From: UTCFX2 sp963788305
GTDB taxonomy: Bacteria; Chloroflexota; Anaerolineae; Anaerolineales; UBA4823
Length of the DNA stretch: 64,000 nt
Reading direction: 5' to 3'
NCBI GenBank assembly: GCA_963788305.1
Contig: CAWBGK010000020.1
Span: 1-64,000, forward strand
Both the position numbers and the translations under genes were made by a program. Under the pieces are notes generated by a model. It made no database searches. It was not told the DNA's origin and saw only the letters and a list, made by a program, of their open reading frames with translations. Positions 8,184-17,399 of this stretch are shown here, piece after piece. Within the stretch, counting starts at the first letter, position 1; each line of letters starts with the position of its first letter.

Positions 8184-8495
8184 CTAGATGACCGGTACAC
8201 GATCCAGGTGATCCTGGATTGCACTGATATCGCCGGAAATGAGCACATCTCGCCCATCCGTCTGGATGACCCTCAACGGCTGATCGATCTCAAAGGTGCT
8301 TGCCTGAAGTTCAATTCGCTTCCCTGTAAACAGTGCCTTGCCCGATTTTAGCTGGTCGATCAGCGCCTGGCGGTCGAGCATCACTCGATCCGTGTAGGTC
8401 GGGCCTCGCCGCAGATAGGCACGCGCCCAACGAAGATCCCCTTCCGGGCCGTAATGCACAGCCTCGATTATGCCATCCACCTTTTTTTTTGCCAT
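8184..8495 (-). CDS. Small conserved-looking protein of unknown function
   Basis: The 103-residue protein begins MAKKKVDGIIEAVHYGP and contains an Arg-rich ARAYLRRGPTYTDRVMLDR segment and a beta-rich C-terminal half. There are no membrane spans, Cys pairs or known catalytic motifs. A good GGAGGG ribosome-binding site precedes the ATG. It heads the leftward operon with the NERD-like protein, GT2 and rnhB. I do not recognise the family. Confidence 0.7.
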   Translation of the reverse strand: MAKKKVDGIIEAVHYGPEGDLRWARAYLRRGPTYTDRVMLDRQALIDQLKSGKALFTGKRIELQASTFEIDQPLRVIQTDGRDVLISGDISAIQDHLDRVPVI

Positions 8496-8534
8496 GGATG
8501 CCCTCCAGCTTGAACAAATCGCAGATTAAAATCT

Positions 8535-8571
8535 TGCGTAGTGCGTATTCTCATGAGATACGCACTACGCA
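8535..8571 (-). terminator. Long near-perfect inverted repeat downstream of tRNA-Pro, probable terminator
   Basis: TGCGTAGTGCGTA (8535-8547) pairs perfectly with TACGCACTACGCA (8559-8571). The interior TCTCATGAGA is itself a palindrome, giving 18 pairs with one unpaired T. On the minus strand it starts 12 bases after the tRNA 3' end and is followed by AGATTTTAAT, a weak T run. A second, imperfect inverted repeat (8519-8537) adjoins it. Confidence 0.6.
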
Positions 8572-8583
8572 ATTGATCATAAG

Positions 8584-8657
8584 TCGGGGCGGGCGGACTC
8601 GAACCGCCGACCCCCGCGTCCCAAACGCGGTGCGCTGCCGAACTGCGCTACACCCCG
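8584..8657 (-). tRNA. tRNA-Pro, anticodon TGG
   Basis: On the minus strand the 7-bp acceptor stem CGGGGTG/CGCCCCG, a D arm starting TAGCGCAG, the anticodon arm CCGCG-TTTGGGA-CGCGG with anticodon TGG, and the T arm GGCGG-TTCGAGT-CCGCC are all present, with discriminator A. CCA is not encoded. A promoter lies just upstream at 8667-8696. Confidence 0.95.
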
Positions 8658-8666
8658 GCGGATGTG

Positions 8667-8696
8667 AGTATAATGCGAAGTACCGTGAATAGTCAA
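8667..8696 (-). promoter_or_regulatory. Promoter of tRNA-Pro
   Basis: The minus strand has TTGACT (8696-8691), an 18-base spacer and TATACT (8672-8667), which would place the transcript start a few bases before the tRNA 5' end at 8657. The overlapping plus-strand TATAAT (8669-8674) may serve the divergent methyltransferase gene. Confidence 0.8.
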
Positions 8697-8710
8697 GGAC
8701 AATAGAATCA

Positions 8711-9448
8711 ATGTTTCCAATTCTTTACCACGCTCATCACAGCATGCACCAGGAAGACCTCCCTTTCTGGCTGAAACTCGCCCAATCCTTTCCCGCACCT
8801 GTTTTGGAATTGGGATGCGGCACAGGAAGGGTGCTGATCCCCCTGCTTCAAGCCGGGCATCAAGCTGTTGGACTGGACCGCGATATGGGGATGCTGAAAC
8901 TGCTGAAGACCGCCCTTTCTCATTTCCCTGCAGTTGGAAATCGGATTTTTCAAGCCGATTTCACAGCATTTAACCTGGACCTCCGCTTTGGTCTGATCAT
9001 CCTGACGTGCAACACGTACAGCACATTAGATCGGGTCCAGCGCTCCCGACTCCTGGAACGAGTCAAAGCTCATCTGAGACCGGATGGTATCTTTGCTGCA
9101 AGCATGCCCAATCCTGCCCTCCTCCAAAGCATGCCTCGCCGCAGCAGTCCGGAAGTCGAGGATGTCTTTCCTCATCCCCTGGACGGCGAGCCAGTCCAGG
9201 TCAGCAGCGAGTGGAGGCGAGATGCAGAGACCTTTCGCCTCACCTGGCATTATGATCACCTGCTGCCTCATGGAAAAGTAGATCGTTTATCTGTTGATGT
9301 GGTCCATCATCTCACCGCTTTTGAAGAGCACCTCTCAGAAATCCGCTCAACCGGCCTCAATCCATTTGAGCTGTTGGGCGAGTATGACGGCTCAGATTAT
9401 TCTTCCGATTCAACCCAATTGATCATGCTGATTTCACAGGTGAAATAA
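8711..9448 (+). CDS. Class I SAM-dependent methyltransferase
   Basis: The 245-residue protein has the Rossmann methyltransferase motif I VLELGCGTGRVLIPLLQAG near residue 36, followed by the acidic VGLDRDMGML and a motif II-like LIILTCNTYSTLD. These bind S-adenosylmethionine. The C-terminal half is a beta-rich extension seen in small-molecule methyltransferases. The substrate cannot be told. It stands alone, divergent from tRNA-Pro and convergent with the baeRF gene. The stop codon overlaps the A tract of the neighbouring terminator. Confidence 0.85.
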   Translation: MFPILYHAHHSMHQEDLPFWLKLAQSFPAPVLELGCGTGRVLIPLLQAGHQAVGLDRDMGMLKLLKTALSHFPAVGNRIFQADFTAFNLDLRFGLIILTCNTYSTLDRVQRSRLLERVKAHLRPDGIFAASMPNPALLQSMPRRSSPEVEDVFPHPLDGEPVQVSSEWRRDAETFRLTWHYDHLLPHGKVDRLSVDVVHHLTAFEEHLSEIRSTGLNPFELLGEYDGSDYSSDSTQLIMLISQVK

Positions 9449-9450
9449 AA

Positions 9451-9490
9451 AAAGCTCTTCGGCTGCGGATTCTGCAGAACCGAAGAGCTC
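9451..9490 (-). terminator. Rho-independent terminator of the baeRF gene
   Basis: AGCTCTTCGG (9453-9462) pairs with CCGAAGAGCT (9480-9489) around an inner CTGC/GCAG stem. On the minus strand it is followed by seven T residues. Confidence 0.85.
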
Positions 9491-9509
9491 GATGATTCAC
9501 CGTGTAGAT

Positions 9510-10610
9510 TTAATAACGCAGGATTGCCCCGATCTTGTCAAACCCTTCGGTTAACTGAACCGGATGGAGGACTTCCACATCTCCGCCTGCCCTCATGACA
9601 GTACTCACACCCAGCTCGACTACGTCGGTGATTTGTTCAGCCTTTCCGCTGCAAAATGGGCAGCTTTGCATCGGCTCAACTGAAATATAGCCACAGGTTT
9701 TACAGCGAAATCCTGGCTCTCGTAAACCTTCGTGAATCAGCAGAGTTTGCACCCTGCCCTCGCGAATCGCATCCAGAGTCTGCTGCAATCCGACCACGCC
9801 GCCTTTCCCTTTTGCCGAGCTGGTGACCACCTTTTGAACAAGCTGAGCCTCACGCTGCCTCTCGGCTCCTTCAGCAACCTGCATCGCCCTTTGAAAAACC
9901 TCAGTATGACTCGCAACCATGCTGATTGGAAAGGTTCCAATAATAAGACTCTGCCAGGCCTTCGGCAGCAGATTTCGAAACAGCGCCACATTGTCATCCG
10001 TCCCCCCGATTAATATCCTGCGGATGTTCTTTTCGGCGAAAAAGTGGATCGCAAATTCTGCCGCATCCCGCATATTCCTCTCGGTGGCTTCCTCGACATA
10101 ATCAGTTTGTCCGGCGCTCCCACCTCTGCGTCCGGTTGCTTGTGATCCGCCTCCGCGTTTGGTGTGCCGGATGCTTTCGCCAAGCATGCCATCTTGCTCT
10201 TGGAGCTCTCCCAGATGGAAGTGAAAAAAGCGCGCCCCCTGCTTGTCAACCAGTACGACCCCATAACCGCCGTACGAGTCTAGAAGATCTGCCAGCGGCT
10301 TTACGTGAGGTCGGTCCGATTCCCGAACCCTGCTCCGGAGAGGGATTGCCAGGGCATAACTCCGGAAAAAGTTATTGCTCGCACAGGAGAAAATCGCCAG
10401 GCTTCTCCCAGACCAATCATATTCGTGTTCCATGAATTGATAGATCGCTTCAACATCATCCACCAGCGCCACATCCTTCAGCATGCTGCGCAGCCTGAGA
10501 CGGTAGAAATCGGCATTCCCCTCCATAGGATCCGTATTCAAATAGACGCTCAGGACAGGATGACCAGGCTGATAATGCAACAGCTCTTGCACATTTTGAT
10601 CTGTTATCAT
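9510..10610 (-). CDS. Bacterial eRF1-like (baeRF) family protein with zinc ribbon
   Basis: The protein (366 residues from the chosen start) resembles bacterial relatives of archaeal/eukaryotic release factor eRF1 (baeRF group). It has VLSVYLNTDP at the start and a YGVVLVDKQGARFFHFHLGEL strand-rich core. Next come a basic GGGSQATGRRGG loop in place of the eRF1 catalytic-type loop, IRRILIGGTDDNVALF, and a four-Cys zinc ribbon CKTCGY...CPFC near the C-terminus. Proteins of this group are thought to act on ribosomes or peptidyl-tRNA, but this is not shown here. An open frame extends to 10811. ATG 10610 is chosen because GGAGG lies six bases upstream and a promoter is at 10662-10691. Confidence 0.8.
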   Translation of the reverse strand: MITDQNVQELLHYQPGHPVLSVYLNTDPMEGNADFYRLRLRSMLKDVALVDDVEAIYQFMEHEYDWSGRSLAIFSCASNNFFRSYALAIPLRSRVRESDRPHVKPLADLLDSYGGYGVVLVDKQGARFFHFHLGELQEQDGMLGESIRHTKRGGGSQATGRRGGSAGQTDYVEEATERNMRDAAEFAIHFFAEKNIRRILIGGTDDNVALFRNLLPKAWQSLIIGTFPISMVASHTEVFQRAMQVAEGAERQREAQLVQKVVTSSAKGKGGVVGLQQTLDAIREGRVQTLLIHEGLREPGFRCKTCGYISVEPMQSCPFCSGKAEQITDVVELGVSTVMRAGGDVEVLHPVQLTEGFDKIGAILRY

Positions 10611-10661
10611 TCTAGCCTCCTCAAATAATGTGGTTTGTTTTCCCCAAGATTTGCTAATCCT

Positions 10662-10691
10662 ATTGTATAGGGTTCGACCTGTATAAGTCAA
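10662..10691 (-). promoter_or_regulatory. Sigma-70-type promoter of the baeRF gene
   Basis: TTGACT (10691-10686) and TACAAT (10667-10662) are separated by 18 bases. It lies 52 bases upstream of the chosen ATG, inside the upstream open-frame extension, which argues that the extension is not coding. Confidence 0.75.
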
Positions 10692-10819
10692 GCAGTTCAT
10701 GAAAGATTCAGGAAATTCTAACCCCTGGACTGTCACCCGCACATTCAACCCTCCCTCCACTTTTTCGGCAACCATGCTATGATTATTCTTTATGAGCACC
10801 TCAGCCAGCATCAGACTGC

Positions 10820-12779
10820 TTGCGAAGCATGATCCTTACCGGCGATAAGCAAATGCCAACGAATTGGATCTTGCACGTAGCCCCTCTGGACGATACAAAT
10901 CAACGGATAGACCATTCGGTTCTTTCCGCGGCAGGTTATGAAGTCAACCTGACGGCTGATTTCGACCGTATTGATCCGCTCATCCGCAGTTTTCAACCGG
11001 ATCTGGTGATTCTCGCCGAAAAATTCTCGGGGTCTGCCACCTTCAGCAGTTTCAGGCTTCTCATCCAGCGCTATCCTTTCATCCCATTCGTCTTAGTCCC
11101 AGAAAACCATACTTCCGAGCGAATGGCAGCTGCCATTCAAGCTGGATTTTGCGGATATATCCAGCACCCAGGACGGGCAGACGAGCTCTTGAGCTCGGTT
11201 CAATCAGCACTCGAGCGTCGCCAGCAATGGATAAACCATTCCCACCTGATTTCGAGGCGAGATACAAAATCCCTTCAACGCAGGGTGGATGGACTCGAGT
11301 CAGTTGAACGAGTCGGTCGGCAAGTTACCTCAATTCTGGACCTGGACAGCGTCCTGTCCGCGATCGTCAACGCCGCTGTTGAGCTCTCCGGCGCAGAAGA
11401 GGGCAGCCTGCTCCTGGTTGATGAAGCTAGTGGAGAACTTTTCATCCGGGCCAGCCGGAATTTTCAGGAAGATTTCATCAAGAAGTTCCGACTTCCTATC
11501 CGGGATTTGCTCGCAGGGTCAGGTGCTTCTCACCGGTAAACCCCTGCTCATCGATACTCAGAAACCAAAGAAAATCAAGACTGAATATCTCGTCCACACC
11601 TTGATCTATATGCCAATCAAGCTGCAAGAACGAGTGATCGGCATCCTGGAAGTCGATAACCGTCTGAGCGGGAAACCATTTTCCGATTACCATACGTCTT
11701 TGCTTTCAGCGCTTTCAGATTATGCGGCAGTCGCAATTGAAAACGCCAGCCTGTATGCCCGCAGCGAAGATGAGCGCAGGAAGCTCGACGCCATCCTGAT
11801 GGGGATTGAGGATGGAGTGATCGTCACCGGACCTGACGGTCGGATCATTTTAACCAATCTGAAAGCCAGGCAGGTCTTCAACCTGCAGGAAGAAAGCCTG
11901 GTAGGAAAAAATCTCTTCGATTTGAATTTGCATCAAGAGTTATCCGACGTGCTTAAAAACGAAAAACCGGGCTCTCCTACCCGGCTGGAGCTGGCCGTCG
12001 AAAGTGGAATGGTGTTCAATACCCAGATCACCCCCATCGAAGGGATCGGGCTTGTGATCATCATGCAAGATATTACTCATCTCAAGCAGCTTGACCAGGT
12101 CAAGACCGACTTTGTAAACACAGTTTCGCATGATATCCGGTCACCCCTTACGGCGATCCTCGGATACGTCGAGCTCATCGAACGGGTTGGTCCTGTGACG
12201 CAGCAGCAAAAGGAGTTTATCCAGCGTGTCCAGCTCAGCGTGCACAGCATCACTGCTCTGATCAACGACCTTCTGGAATTGGGACGGATTGAAGCCGGTT
12301 TCGATTCGCGGAAAGAAAAAATCCCGTTTTCACCCATCGCCTATTATGCAATCGACAGCCTGAGGAACCGGGCGGCGGAGAAATCTGTTCGGTTGAAGAT
12401 CGAAGTCCCTGAGGAATTTCCAGAAGTGCTTGTGAATCCGCTTCGCCTGCGCCAGATGACGTCGATCTTGCTTGCCAATGCCATTAAAGTATCCAGCCCC
12501 GGAGCCGAAGTGCGAGTTCACGCCCGGGCTGAAGCCGGTCAGATTATCTTGCAGGTTTCTGATGATGGTCCTGGCATCCTCCTGGCAGACCAGCCTTATA
12601 TATTTGACAAGTTCTTTAAGCCCAGCAATATTCCCGCCGACGCCGCAGATACAGGTCTGGGATTGGCAATCGTAAAATCGATCGTCGACAATCACCAGGG
12701 TAGAATCTGGGTGGACTGAATCCTGGGACATGGATCAACGTTTACAGTTGTCCTCCCGATTGCAACCCCGTCGTCTTGA
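10820..12779 (+). CDS. Hybrid histidine kinase: pseudo-receiver, GAF, PAS, HisKA, HATPase (frameshift and in-frame stop)
   Basis: The reconstructed kinase has an N-terminal receiver-like domain and a GAF domain (ERVGRQVTSILDLDSVLSAI onward), then a PAS domain (DERRKLDAILMGIEDGVIV). The HisKA box VNTVSHDIRSPLTAILGY and the ATPase boxes VSDDGPGI and GLGLAIVKS follow. In the receiver domain the phospho-acceptor position reads PDLVILAEKF without Asp, and the usual Lys is missing, so it should not be phosphorylated. One extra base near 11516-11519 shifts the frame in the GAF domain; the reading resumes as QVLLTGKPLLI. A TGA at 12717-12719 interrupts the last block (WVD, stop, ILGHGSTFTVVLP), and the natural end is TGA 12777-12779. 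The start is unsure: TTG 10820, ATG 10829 or ATG 10853. Confidence 0.8.
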
Positions 12780-12785
12780 GATATT

Positions 12786-12817
12786 GCCAGATCTGGCCGA
12801 TTCTTTCCTTTTTTTGA
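12786..12817 (+). terminator. Probable terminator of the hybrid kinase gene
   Basis: The perfect palindrome GCCAGATCTGGC (12786-12797) is followed by CGATTCTTTCC and a run of seven T. Confidence 0.5.
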
Positions 12818-13097
12818 CATCATAAATTTGTCTCATTGAGCAGTCGTCCAGGTTTCTTAAAGCTCTAAAAGCTCATGAGATGTATTAAGACAAGCCCCCG
12901 TCCAGGCATTTTGGTAAACCTGACGGGGGCTTTCGCCAAAGGAGGAAACAGCGATGAGCAGCGTAATTATTCCCCTGAAATCTAAACCTATCATACCGAA
13001 AGAGCGGGTTCGATGTTATTGTCAAAAATCATCGATTTGGCATGATATTGTTCATTGATTTTGTGAGGATTATCACAATTATTCCTGATTTTCGCCC
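12818..13097. other. Intergenic region with terminator and a small ORF
   Basis: Apart from the terminator at 12894-12935, a 34-codon ORF (12954-13058) starts with ATG eight bases after GGAGG, but nothing shows it is a gene. TTGTGA-GGATTA-TCACAA near 13061-13078 is a short operator-like inverted repeat close to the end of the leftward operon. Confidence 0.4.
12894..12935 (+). terminator. Rho-independent terminator-like hairpin
   Basis: GCCCCCGTCcAGG and CCTGACGGGGGC pair over 12 positions with one bulge, followed by TTTCG. The T run is short, so termination may be partial. Confidence 0.65.
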
Positions 13098-13703
13098 TCA
13101 ATGCTGCGCTCGAGCCAACCGGAGCCGGGTGTTTTCCTTTTGAAGCCATGCCCCGTGGAGAGAATCCAGCTCCATGCTTAATTTCATCCAATCCGGTACG
13201 ATGAGTACCAGCCCACTGGACCTCGGTGAGAACATCGCCTGCGGCAGAAACAGCCGCATCAGGATCGGGTTGAGCGGAAAACCTCGCAATTCAACCACCA
13301 AAACCGTCTTACCATAAAAGGGTTCAAGAAAGGTTCGCTGTGACCAGCTCAGCTCTTCCGGTGGAAAGAGCTGTTGGATCAGCACCGGGTGAATGCTCCG
13401 CATTCGACGGTAAGCAACCTTAAAGGTCAGAAATGGCGTCGAGATCTTGAGAAAGCTCGTCCCGGCCTGCACATATGCAAAATAGCGCCCTGAGAAAGCG
13501 AGTACACAGATCGTTGCAGCGATCAGCGCACTCGTGAGAAGCCAGACATCACTGCTGATTCCAAGAAATCCGGATTTTCGGATCAGACTCCAGCGGGACG
13601 CAGCCGCTAGGACCATGGACAGCACCAATGTATATTTCCAGACCCGATCTACTGTGCGCCGGTATGTAAGGAGGGGATGGCGCGAACCAGCTGCCGATCT
13701 CAT
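13098..13703 (-). CDS. Two-span membrane protein with PH-like domain
   Basis: The 201-residue protein has two hydrophobic segments near residues 26-44 and 55-75. A soluble part of about 120 residues follows, and its order (YVQAGTSFLKISTPFLTFKVAYRRMRSI and later strands) looks like a bacterial PH domain. Its start codon overlaps the stop of the histidine kinase gene by four bases (ATGA type), so it is likely made together with that kinase. The role is unknown, and the PH-like assignment is moderate. Confidence 0.6.
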   Translation of the reverse strand: MRSAAGSRHPLLTYRRTVDRVWKYTLVLSMVLAAASRWSLIRKSGFLGISSDVWLLTSALIAATICVLAFSGRYFAYVQAGTSFLKISTPFLTFKVAYRRMRSIHPVLIQQLFPPEELSWSQRTFLEPFYGKTVLVVELRGFPLNPILMRLFLPQAMFSPRSSGLVLIVPDWMKLSMELDSLHGAWLQKENTRLRLARAQH

Positions 13704-15434
13704 GGTCCGCCTCCCTTCGATTCTTTGTGTCCGCTTGAAAATGGCAATGTAAACCAGAATGTGCTGCCCTTTCCAACCACGCTGTGAAAACCTATCTCAC
13801 CATCCATCAGCTCAACAATCCGCTTCGAGACATTCAATCCGAGACCCCAGCCCTGTTCATCGCGCACTGCCGGGTCGTCCGATCGAAAGAACTGGGAAAA
13901 CAAGCACTCCTGGTCTTTCGGACTGATCCCAATCCCATTGTCTGATATTTCAATCCGGGCTTTACCTGCATCCTGTTTCGCTCGAAGCAAGATCGTCCCC
14001 CCATTCGGGGTATATTTGCTGGCATTACTGATTAGATTCGTCAGAACCTGAACAACCCTGTTGGGATCCGCGTGAATTTCCGGGAAATCCTCGGAGATAT
14101 TGATCAGGCAGATTTGATCCTTCTCTTTGAGCCTGGGAAGAAGCCTGTGGTATGTCTCTTGCGCATAATCGCATAAAGCAATCGGGGTAGCATTTAAATT
14201 CAGGCGACCGGTTTCGATCCGCGCGATATCAGACAGGTCGGAAACCAGTGCAGACATCCGATCCACATTGCTTTGGATCACTAGAAGGAATTCAATCTGT
14301 TCTTGGTTAACCGCGCCTGCGGCTCCCTGGCGAATCAGCTCCGCATATCCCTTGATCGACGTCATCGGGACTCGCAGCTCATGGGTTACTACCGCGACGA
14401 ACTGGGATTTCGCCTGGTTTGCGTTCTGAACAGCCTGGTAAAGCCTGGCATTTTCAATGGATGCCGCTGCTCGACTGCTTAGATGGCTTAAAAAACGCTC
14501 TTCGGCTAAGCTGAACACCTGTGGTCGGTCCAGTACGATGACGCCCAGCAGCCGACCGCTGTGCAGAACAGGCACGACCATCCGAACCATGTCGTCATTT
14601 TCTCGCATCCCGCTGTGAGGGGCAAGGTCTTCAATCACTTGACCAACCAAAGGGTCCGCGGCAGGTTCAAAATCCGGCGGGAAGCTCTCCAGACAGGAAA
14701 CTCCTCCACCTCCATCGCGAAAAAGCAGCACCCAGGCTTTGCTTGCCCGTCCAACCTCGATCACCCGTATGCGCGTGATCTCCAGTACACGACCGTAATC
14801 CAAACCCTGGTTCAAATCACGATCCAATCGAGCCAGGGTCTCCAATTCTTCGACACGCCGCGAAAGCTCCTGGTCGGTGCGTTCGTAAAGCCTGGCATTT
14901 TCGATCGCGACCGCCGCCTGGGCTGCAAAAACGTTCAAAAGCTCAAGGTCTGCCGGAGTAAACAGACCTGTCGCGGCTCGATTATCGACGAAAATCGCCC
15001 CAATCGGCAGGCCACGCACGAGCAGCGGTGCGCACAATATTGAGCGCAGCGCATAGAGAGTCACAGAACTCGCTATGATGAAATCGCGGATCTGAAAGTG
15101 CGTCTGTTGTGAGCACGCCCTTTCCACTCTTCAGAACCTTATTGACGACCGTCCCGCTGATTTCCATATCCTTTGGAAGCAGAGTTCTCTGGTCGTAGTT
15201 CCGGGCAGCGCGCAGCTCCCAGCTGTCGCGATCGTTCTCCAGCAAAACCAGAAAGCCTCGTTCTGCCTGGACAAGGTGAATTACGGCATCCATCACTTGA
15301 GTCAGCACTTCATCAACATCCAGCGAATTTCCCAGGGTGTGGGAAACGCGGAACAAAGCGTCAAGCCGTTTCTGCTCGCGATCCATCTTTGGATCATCGC
15401 AGGCAAGGATCATGTCGTTTAACTTTTCCTGCAA
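13700..15434 (-). CDS. GAF-domain sensor histidine kinase (frameshifted)
   Basis: Two GAF domains (about LDALFRVSHTLGNSLDVDEVL and LETLARLDRDLNQGLDYGRVL) precede the HisKA box FVAVVTHELRVPMTSIKGY. The HATPase boxes LTNLISNASKYTPNGG, ISDNGIGIS and GLGLNVSKRIVELMDG follow. No membrane span is seen, so it would sense a cytoplasmic signal. The frame changes near 15066-15068 (one extra base). The first part ends SDPRFHHSE and continues as SVTLYALRSILCAPL after correction. The start is TTG 15434 with GGAAGG before it. No response regulator lies beside it. It overlaps the PH-like gene. Confidence 0.85.
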
Positions 15435-15578
15435 GATATCCTTCCTTTGATGCTCAATGGCTGGCAGTAAAGCTCTTACAGCGTTTCACGGACATATTTC
15501 GAACGGTCCGATTACTATGTGCCTCGCACAACCTTGGAATTTCAGCTGATTAATCAACCTGCGCGTTCAATAGGATGG

Positions 15579-16295
15579 TTAATCCGCATGGACAGGAAAT
15601 CCGGCGGTAGTCTGGTTCGTCATCTGATTCCAATCACAATACAATCGCAGGGGACATTCAGGACAGCGCGGCTGGCGCGCCTGACAGACCTCCCTGCCAA
15701 GCCGGATCAAATTCAAGTGAAGTGAGAAATAGGTCTCTGGTGGAAATAAAGCGGCCAGGTAATCATGAGACTGGTCCGCAGATAACCGCTCAGGACGCAA
15801 ACCCAGTCGTCCAGTCACGCGGTGGATATGCGTGTCAACCGGAAATGCTGGCTTGTTAAGCGAGAACAACAGCACGATCGCAGCTGTTTTTGGTCCCACC
15901 CCTTTGAAAGACATCAACCAGGACCGCGCCTCTTCAACCGGGAGTTCGGCAAGGAAATCAAGGTTGAGGGAACCGCGCTGCTCGGTGATTTCAAGCAGCA
16001 CCTGCTGGATGCGTGGTCCTTTTTGATTGGCCAGTCCAGCCGGTCGGATTGCATCGATGACCTCGGCGCTTTCGGCGTCCCGAACTGCTTCCCAGGTGGG
16101 GAATGCCGCCCTTAGCCTCTTATATGCACGGTCACGGTTGTTATCATTGGTGTTTTGCGAAAGGATCGTCGATACCAATTCATCCAGCGGCGGAAGCGGA
16201 TCACGCCACTCCGGATAGCCAAAATCCTGAAGCAGCAATTCATGGATTTTTATAGCACGTTCTTCCAGGTTCATTTCAGGCGACATGCTGTCCAA
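15579..16295 (-). CDS. nth: Endonuclease III-like DNA glycosylase/AP lyase
   Basis: This base-excision-repair enzyme belongs to the HhH-GPD superfamily. The 238-residue protein has the helix-hairpin-helix SFKGVGPKTAAIVLLF with the catalytic Lys, and VDTHIHRVTGRLGL with the catalytic Asp. The [4Fe-4S] cluster Cys residues are in CQARQPRCPECPLRLYC. The N-terminal ILSQNTNDNNRDRAYKRL matches the family. It sits three bases from the asparaginase gene in a leftward operon. Some relatives differ in substrate, so the exact lesion range is open. Confidence 0.92.
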   Translation of the reverse strand: MDSMSPEMNLEERAIKIHELLLQDFGYPEWRDPLPPLDELVSTILSQNTNDNNRDRAYKRLRAAFPTWEAVRDAESAEVIDAIRPAGLANQKGPRIQQVLLEITEQRGSLNLDFLAELPVEEARSWLMSFKGVGPKTAAIVLLFSLNKPAFPVDTHIHRVTGRLGLRPERLSADQSHDYLAALFPPETYFSLHLNLIRLGREVCQARQPRCPECPLRLYCDWNQMTNQTTAGFPVHAD

Positions 16296-16298
16296 AGC

Positions 16299-17399
16299 TC
16301 ATGCAAACATCAATTTAAAGTTCGGATAAGCATGCCCAACCGCAATTCCCCGCCAGTTCCGCACGGTATGCTCAGGCCCGAAATCCTTCAGCTCGTCCAT
16401 TTCGGCCTGTGAAAGTGCACCAAGCTGGCGCAGGACTTCCATCGCAACCGCTGTTCGGGCCATTTTTCGGTCGTCGCCATCAGAAATTTTCAGTGCAATC
16501 CCGACGGCATGAGACCCTTTTCCCATCGCATCAGGCATCAAGCCGATTCCCTGAAAAGCTTCTGCCCCGCCTTTGGAAACGATCTTTCCGCCTGCCGCCT
16601 GCATCAGGCGCGTGTCGAATTGTCCCGGACCACCGACCATCTCTGGATGAGCACGCATCGCTTCCGTGATTTCCCGGCAGGCTGCTGCTCGTCTTGCAGG
16701 TTGGACTGCTCCGGCCTGCGGATCCATCAGGCGGGCATACCCCTGGGCCGCATTGCAGAGAGGAACAGCAAAATTTGGAGCCGAACAGCCGTCGATTCCC
16801 AACCCGACCTGATCCATACGCACGCCGCACATTTCAGCGAAGACGCCTAGAATTTCCCTTTGGAGGGGGTGAGCGGGATCAATATATTCGAGGTTTTCAG
16901 GGAATGTCTCGCCTCGCTGCTTTTTTAAACGCAGGGATGCAAGCATACCGCTGTGCTTTCCGGAGCAGTTGTGCCGGTTTGAAGTGACCAACTCTTTGCT
17001 TTCATGCATCCGCTTCACAGTTGCCGGATCATAAGGTTCATGAACACCGCACAGCAGCTCCGATTCGGAAATCCCGGTTTTTTCCTGGATCGAGCGCACC
17101 GTTGCCATGTGCTCGTCTGTCCCGGAGTGAGACGCGCACAAAATGGCCTTCTCAGCCATGCTCAGCCCAAAAGCCTCTGGACCACCGTTCTCAAAAAAAG
17201 GGAGCGCCTGGAACGGTTTAGCGGTTGAACGCAGAAATGTCACTGCACCCGGGTCCCCATACCATGCCAGCAGATCGCCAGCGGTATCTACGACTGCGAT
17301 CGCACCGAAATGAACCGATTCAATCGTGTCTCCGCGTGTCAGCTCATAAACCGGAGCAAAGGGAGATATCGAAAACGAAGCCGAGATCGGAGAGGTCAT
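16299..17399 (-). CDS. Rhizobium-type L-asparaginase (asparaginase II family)
   Basis: The 366-residue protein belongs to the class 3 (R. etli AnsA type) asparaginase family, unrelated to E. coli AnsA/B, and hydrolyses L-asparagine to aspartate and ammonia. Family marks are LRSTAKPFQALPF, CASHSGTDEHM, the Cys and Lys of HNCSGKHSGML and the Cys of GIDGCSAPNFAVPL (metal-site residues in known structures). AGGKIVSKGGAEAFQG follows. The start overlaps the stop of the MBL-fold gene by four bases. Confidence 0.9.
   Translation of the reverse strand: MTSPISASFSISPFAPVYELTRGDTIESVHFGAIAVVDTAGDLLAWYGDPGAVTFLRSTAKPFQALPFFENGGPEAFGLSMAEKAILCASHSGTDEHMATVRSIQEKTGISESELLCGVHEPYDPATVKRMHESKELVTSNRHNCSGKHSGMLASLRLKKQRGETFPENLEYIDPAHPLQREILGVFAEMCGVRMDQVGLGIDGCSAPNFAVPLCNAAQGYARLMDPQAGAVQPARRAAACREITEAMRAHPEMVGGPGQFDTRLMQAAGGKIVSKGGAEAFQGIGLMPDAMGKGSHAVGIALKISDGDDRKMARTAVAMEVLRQLGALSQAEMDELKDFGPEHTVRNWRGIAVGHAYPNFKLMFA

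Noticed and set aside
8700..8800. CRISPR array or phage integration at tRNA-Pro
   Set aside because: No repeat array, integrase or phage genes were found anywhere in the window; only the inverted repeats downstream of the tRNA were seen.
10611..10811. N-terminal extension of the baeRF frame to 10811
   Set aside because: A ribosome-binding site GGAGG and a promoter lie inside it, so translation from ATG 10610 is preferred.
12717..12719. TGA recoding as an amino acid codon
   Set aside because: TGA is used as a normal stop in many intact genes of the window, and only two in-frame cases occur, so point changes are simpler.
12954..13058. 34-codon ORF with a good ribosome-binding site
   Set aside because: It sits directly after a terminator-like hairpin with no promoter or recognisable sequence, so I do not call it a gene.
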